Of a stretch of DNA of 64,000 nt, positions 61,493 to 64,000 are shown piece by piece. The notes under the pieces were generated by a model that saw only the letters and a program-made list of their open reading frames with translations, searched no databases and had not been told where the DNA came from. The first letter of the stretch is position 1. Each line of letters opens with the position of its first letter. Source of the DNA: Fibrobacter sp. UBA7003 (lineage in GTDB: Bacteria; Fibrobacterota; Fibrobacteria; Fibrobacterales; Fibrobacteraceae). Both the position numbers and the translations under genes were made by a program. The DNA lies in contig DJXN01000015.1 in NCBI GenBank assembly GCA_002449765.1, forward strand, positions 1 through 64,000. The letters run 5' to 3'.

Positions 61493-61593
61493 GGGCGGTT
61501 TTCCGTTAGTCAATTTCTTTTAATAAAGTTGCAAAAATCTTTTTATTATTCTACATTGCGTCAATGTGTTGATTTTTTTGATAGGAAAGACAA

Positions 61594-63717
61594 ATGAAAA
61601 CACTGTATTCTAAGAAGTCGGCGCTCCTTGCTTTTGGAGCGGGGCTTGCCGTATTGGCAGGTTGTAACCTGAATTCATCGGATGAAGGCAAGACGGAGGT
61701 CTCCACTTACGAAGACTTGCCGAATTGTTCTTCGAGGGAGAGCGCCTCGGGTGTTAGCCCGGTGGGCGAAAAGGTCCTTGTCGAGGAAGAGGGCATGTCT
61801 TACCAGTGCACGGACGACGGCTGGGTCGTTGTGTCCGTGGCTAACTTCGAAGACCTGCCGAAGTGCCCCGCCAAGAGGGGCAAGACGCTCGGCATGAAGG
61901 TGTATGTCGAGGCGGATTCCATGTACTACCTGTGTGTCAATACGGGCTGGATCGAGTCGGACGAGTCCTCGGACGGGAGTATGCCGACTCCCCAGGTCGA
62001 AAACGATCTCGTTCTCGGCTCTGCAAAGGTGATTGGCCCCTTTGAAATGGGGACGCAGGTTAAGCTCCGCGAAATCACCAGTTCCAAGGAAGCCGCCTTC
62101 GCGACGACGGATTCCGCAACCGTGGGTTCCGTCTCGAACAGGAAGGGCGACTTCATGGTTCCCCGCGTGACGGCCTATTCCGACTTCGCCTTGATATCGG
62201 TGAAGGGCCTTTACATGGACGTGGTCTCGGGCGAGGTCTCGGAGGATTCCCTGGAACTGGAAGCCGTGGTGGACCTCTCGTCGGGCGAAACTCCCGCGGT
62301 CGATGTGGTTTCCCACGTGCTGGCGGGCCGTGTGCGCGCCCTGGTGAACGGCGGTGCTAGCGTATATGCCGCCATGAAGCAGGCCAAGAGGGAACTCTTT
62401 ACCGCTTTCGGTTTCAATTCCGATAGCGACGAGGAAGAAGTCAAGCTTGCGGTTGCGCTCCTCCTGCGCGCCAACCTGGACGAGGGCGAGTTTGCCGAAG
62501 CCGTTGCGAACTTCGCCGAGGGCTTTGCCGAGACCGGTTCTTGGGGCGACGAGGAATTCCACACGGTCCTGGCCGATTTCGCCTTCAATATCGAGAACCT
62601 CAAGATCAAGGACGAGGAAACGGGCGAGATCCTCTTGAAGGAATCCGACTACCGCAAGAACCTCGAAAAGTTCGGTAACGAGGCCGCCCCCGCCTTCGAA
62701 GGCTACTTCACGAAATTCTGGGTGGATGCCTACGGCCTTGGCGGTTGCGCCGGGGCCCGTCAGGACGCCGTGGTACAGAACCGCAACGAGCTGAGCGACA
62801 GTGCGAGCGCCTTCTTCACCTGCGACAACCAGGCCTGGCGCATGTCGACCGATTTCGAACGCGATACCGTGAATCTCGGGAATGCGAACGACGGCGTGCT
62901 CAGCGCGGGCAACGTGGATTCCGAGAAGATGTATGTCTACGATACGACTGGCTTTGGAACCGGGACGACCATCCGCTGGAAGGAACCTGATTCCATCGTG
63001 CTCGTAATCGGCAAGGCCTGCACGGACTACGAAGATGTCGTGAACACGGTCGAAAAGACCGAAGATGAAGACGAAAACGACACCTATTACGGATGCCAGA
63101 ACCGCGCATGGACTCCGACATCCCTGACCACCTACGAAATCGGCTACATGTGCAACGCGTCCGCCAAGAACGTCGTCGAAAAGTACAAGCACGAGAAAAA
63201 CGACTCCTACGCCCGTTGCCAGGAAAACAAGATGACCGTGGGCAGCGTGGAAACGGTGAGCTATGTCTGGATTCCGACGGACGAGGCGAACTACGACCTG
63301 CGCGACGAGAAGTGTGTCGTGTATGACGTGTTCAAGAGCGGTTCCAAGTATTACTACTGCGAAGATTCCGTGAAGGTGAACTTCAAGGAAGCTACCGAAG
63401 ACGACCAGGAACTCGGCGTGTGCCGCAAGGCGATTGTCGATTCGATCGGGACTTACAAGAGCGAGGGCACGAGCGTCTACAGGTCCTGTGGCGAAAATGC
63501 CTACGTCGCCGGGAAGTACGAATGGTCCGTGACCGACAAGGTGACCTACGATATCGGCAAGGTGTGTAACGCCAAGACGATCGGTACGACGGGAAATGCC
63601 GGCGGGGATTCCTACACCTGCGGATGCAGCATGTATGATTCTGGCGCTATGGGCATGGTAGTGAAGACGACATTGGACGATTGCGGTGCCTATCCGCTTG
63701 CATGGCAGAAGAACTAA
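61594..63717 (+). CDS. Surface lipoprotein, paralogue of 8359-10566
   Basis: A 707-aa lipoprotein. The signal ends in the lipobox LAGC (Cys about residue 24); AGGAAAG precedes the ATG. Two short Cys units open the protein (YEDLPNCSSRESAS; FEDLPKCPAKRGK), each ending with a Trp (DDGW; NTGW). The middle is homologous to the 8359-10566 protein: GGASVYAAMKQAKRELFTAFGF and a shared YGLGGC/FGLGKC segment. The C-terminal third has at least four repeated units (YYGCQNRAW, YARCQENKM, YYYCEDSVK, YRSCGENAY). In place of the FISUMP domain it ends with a small Cys-rich block (SYTCGCSMYD). Function unknown; probably surface-exposed. Confidence 0.86.
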   Translation: MKTLYSKKSALLAFGAGLAVLAGCNLNSSDEGKTEVSTYEDLPNCSSRESASGVSPVGEKVLVEEEGMSYQCTDDGWVVVSVANFEDLPKCPAKRGKTLGMKVYVEADSMYYLCVNTGWIESDESSDGSMPTPQVENDLVLGSAKVIGPFEMGTQVKLREITSSKEAAFATTDSATVGSVSNRKGDFMVPRVTAYSDFALISVKGLYMDVVSGEVSEDSLELEAVVDLSSGETPAVDVVSHVLAGRVRALVNGGASVYAAMKQAKRELFTAFGFNSDSDEEEVKLAVALLLRANLDEGEFAEAVANFAEGFAETGSWGDEEFHTVLADFAFNIENLKIKDEETGEILLKESDYRKNLEKFGNEAAPAFEGYFTKFWVDAYGLGGCAGARQDAVVQNRNELSDSASAFFTCDNQAWRMSTDFERDTVNLGNANDGVLSAGNVDSEKMYVYDTTGFGTGTTIRWKEPDSIVLVIGKACTDYEDVVNTVEKTEDEDENDTYYGCQNRAWTPTSLTTYEIGYMCNASAKNVVEKYKHEKNDSYARCQENKMTVGSVETVSYVWIPTDEANYDLRDEKCVVYDVFKSGSKYYYCEDSVKVNFKEATEDDQELGVCRKAIVDSIGTYKSEGTSVYRSCGENAYVAGKYEWSVTDKVTYDIGKVCNAKTIGTTGNAGGDSYTCGCSMYDSGAMGMVVKTTLDDCGAYPLAWQKN

Positions 63718-63732
63718 AGGAGAGTTTGTATC

Positions 63733-64000
63733 ATGAATATCAAGAAAATAGTTGCGATTACGTTTGCGTCTACCGCTTTTGCTCTTGCTCAACAGCCTGC
63801 CGCCCCGGCTCCCGCGGCCCAGCCGGCCGCCCCGGCTCCCGTGGCCCAGCCGGCCGCTGAGCCTGCACCCGCTCCTGTGGCGGAAGCTGCACCCGCGCCC
63901 GAGGCTGCTCCCGTTCAGCAGACGGCCCCTGTTCCCGAGGCTGCCGCAGAACAGCCCGCTCCGGCGGAATCCGCTCCCGCAAAGGAACCTTCCGCATTCG
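63733..64000 (+). CDS. Ala/Pro-rich secreted protein (3' end outside window)
   Basis: The ATG at 63733 has AAGGAGA 9 nt upstream. After a signal peptide (MNIKKIVAITFASTAFALA) the visible 70 residues are Ala-Pro-Glu-Gln repeats (QPAAPAPAAQ; AAPAPEAAPVQQ). It resembles the N-terminal half of the protein at 45128-45763. It begins 16 bp after the lipoprotein stop, so the two are probably co-transcribed. What follows the rod-like region is not in the window. Confidence 0.75.
   Translation, partial: MNIKKIVAITFASTAFALAQQPAAPAPAAQPAAPAPVAQPAAEPAPAPVAEAAPAPEAAPVQQTAPVPEAAAEQPAPAESAPAKEPSAF

Overview
The window looks like a chromosomal segment of a Fibrobacter-type bacterium (Fibrobacterota). The evidence is a lipoprotein ending in a FISUMP-type (Fibrobacter succinogenes major paralogous) domain, two giant tandem GH9 cellulases that share a basic C-terminal tail, several huge secreted proteins with Ser-rich linkers and C-terminal domains resembling type IX secretion (T9SS) sorting domains, and many small outer-membrane beta-barrels. 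This is recognition from sequence, not a database search.

Layout. 1-3.7 kb: the 3' part of a family 5 solute-binding protein, a frame-disrupted GIY-YIG gene and two outer-membrane proteins on the minus strand. 3.9-15.7 kb: a plus-strand surface block of two paralogous giant secreted proteins, a FISUMP lipoprotein between them and a small lipoprotein after them. 15.8-43.7 kb: a very long minus-strand run. Read in transcription order it holds two GH9 cellulases, a membrane histidine kinase, a lone receiver protein, an NtrC-like regulator, an RluB-type pseudouridine synthase, an ApaH-like phosphatase, NadA, two outer-membrane proteins, CstA, RecD2, a lipoprotein and GpmI. Most gaps are under 60 bp. 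43.8-47.7 kb: a lipoprotein, an Ala/Pro-rich membrane-anchored protein and class I fumarase.

47.6-59.75 kb is a patchy, mostly AT-rich accessory region. It holds thrS and is bracketed by copies of a palindromic repeat. It contains a frame-disrupted lipoprotein, gene relics (pseudouridine synthase tail, antitoxin, GNAT tail), a PIN toxin-antitoxin pair, a DUF4143 ATPase, an EcoRI-family adenine methyltransferase with a DUF262-HNH nuclease, a three-gene DUF4417 operon and a Schlafen/AlbA_2 gene. 59.75-64 kb returns to ordinary genes: a bile-acid/sodium symporter family protein, a class A acid phosphatase, a large lipoprotein and the start of another Ala/Pro-rich protein.

The most interesting signal is a ~210-nt element present twice on the minus strand (about 55366-55579 and 57170-57380). 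Each copy starts just after a -10-like box, folds into a long helix plus a pseudoknot, and ends in a U-tract. Each sits directly upstream of a minus-strand operon: the methyltransferase/DUF262-HNH pair, and the DUF4417 operon. At least six base pairs have changed on both sides between the copies, so the RNA fold itself appears to be maintained. I do not recognise the family. A second, unrelated structured transcript with a near-consensus promoter (57535-57563) precedes a 57-aa CxxC protein and the AlbA_2 gene. Together these form a candidate RNA-led defence or conflict locus; its function is inference.
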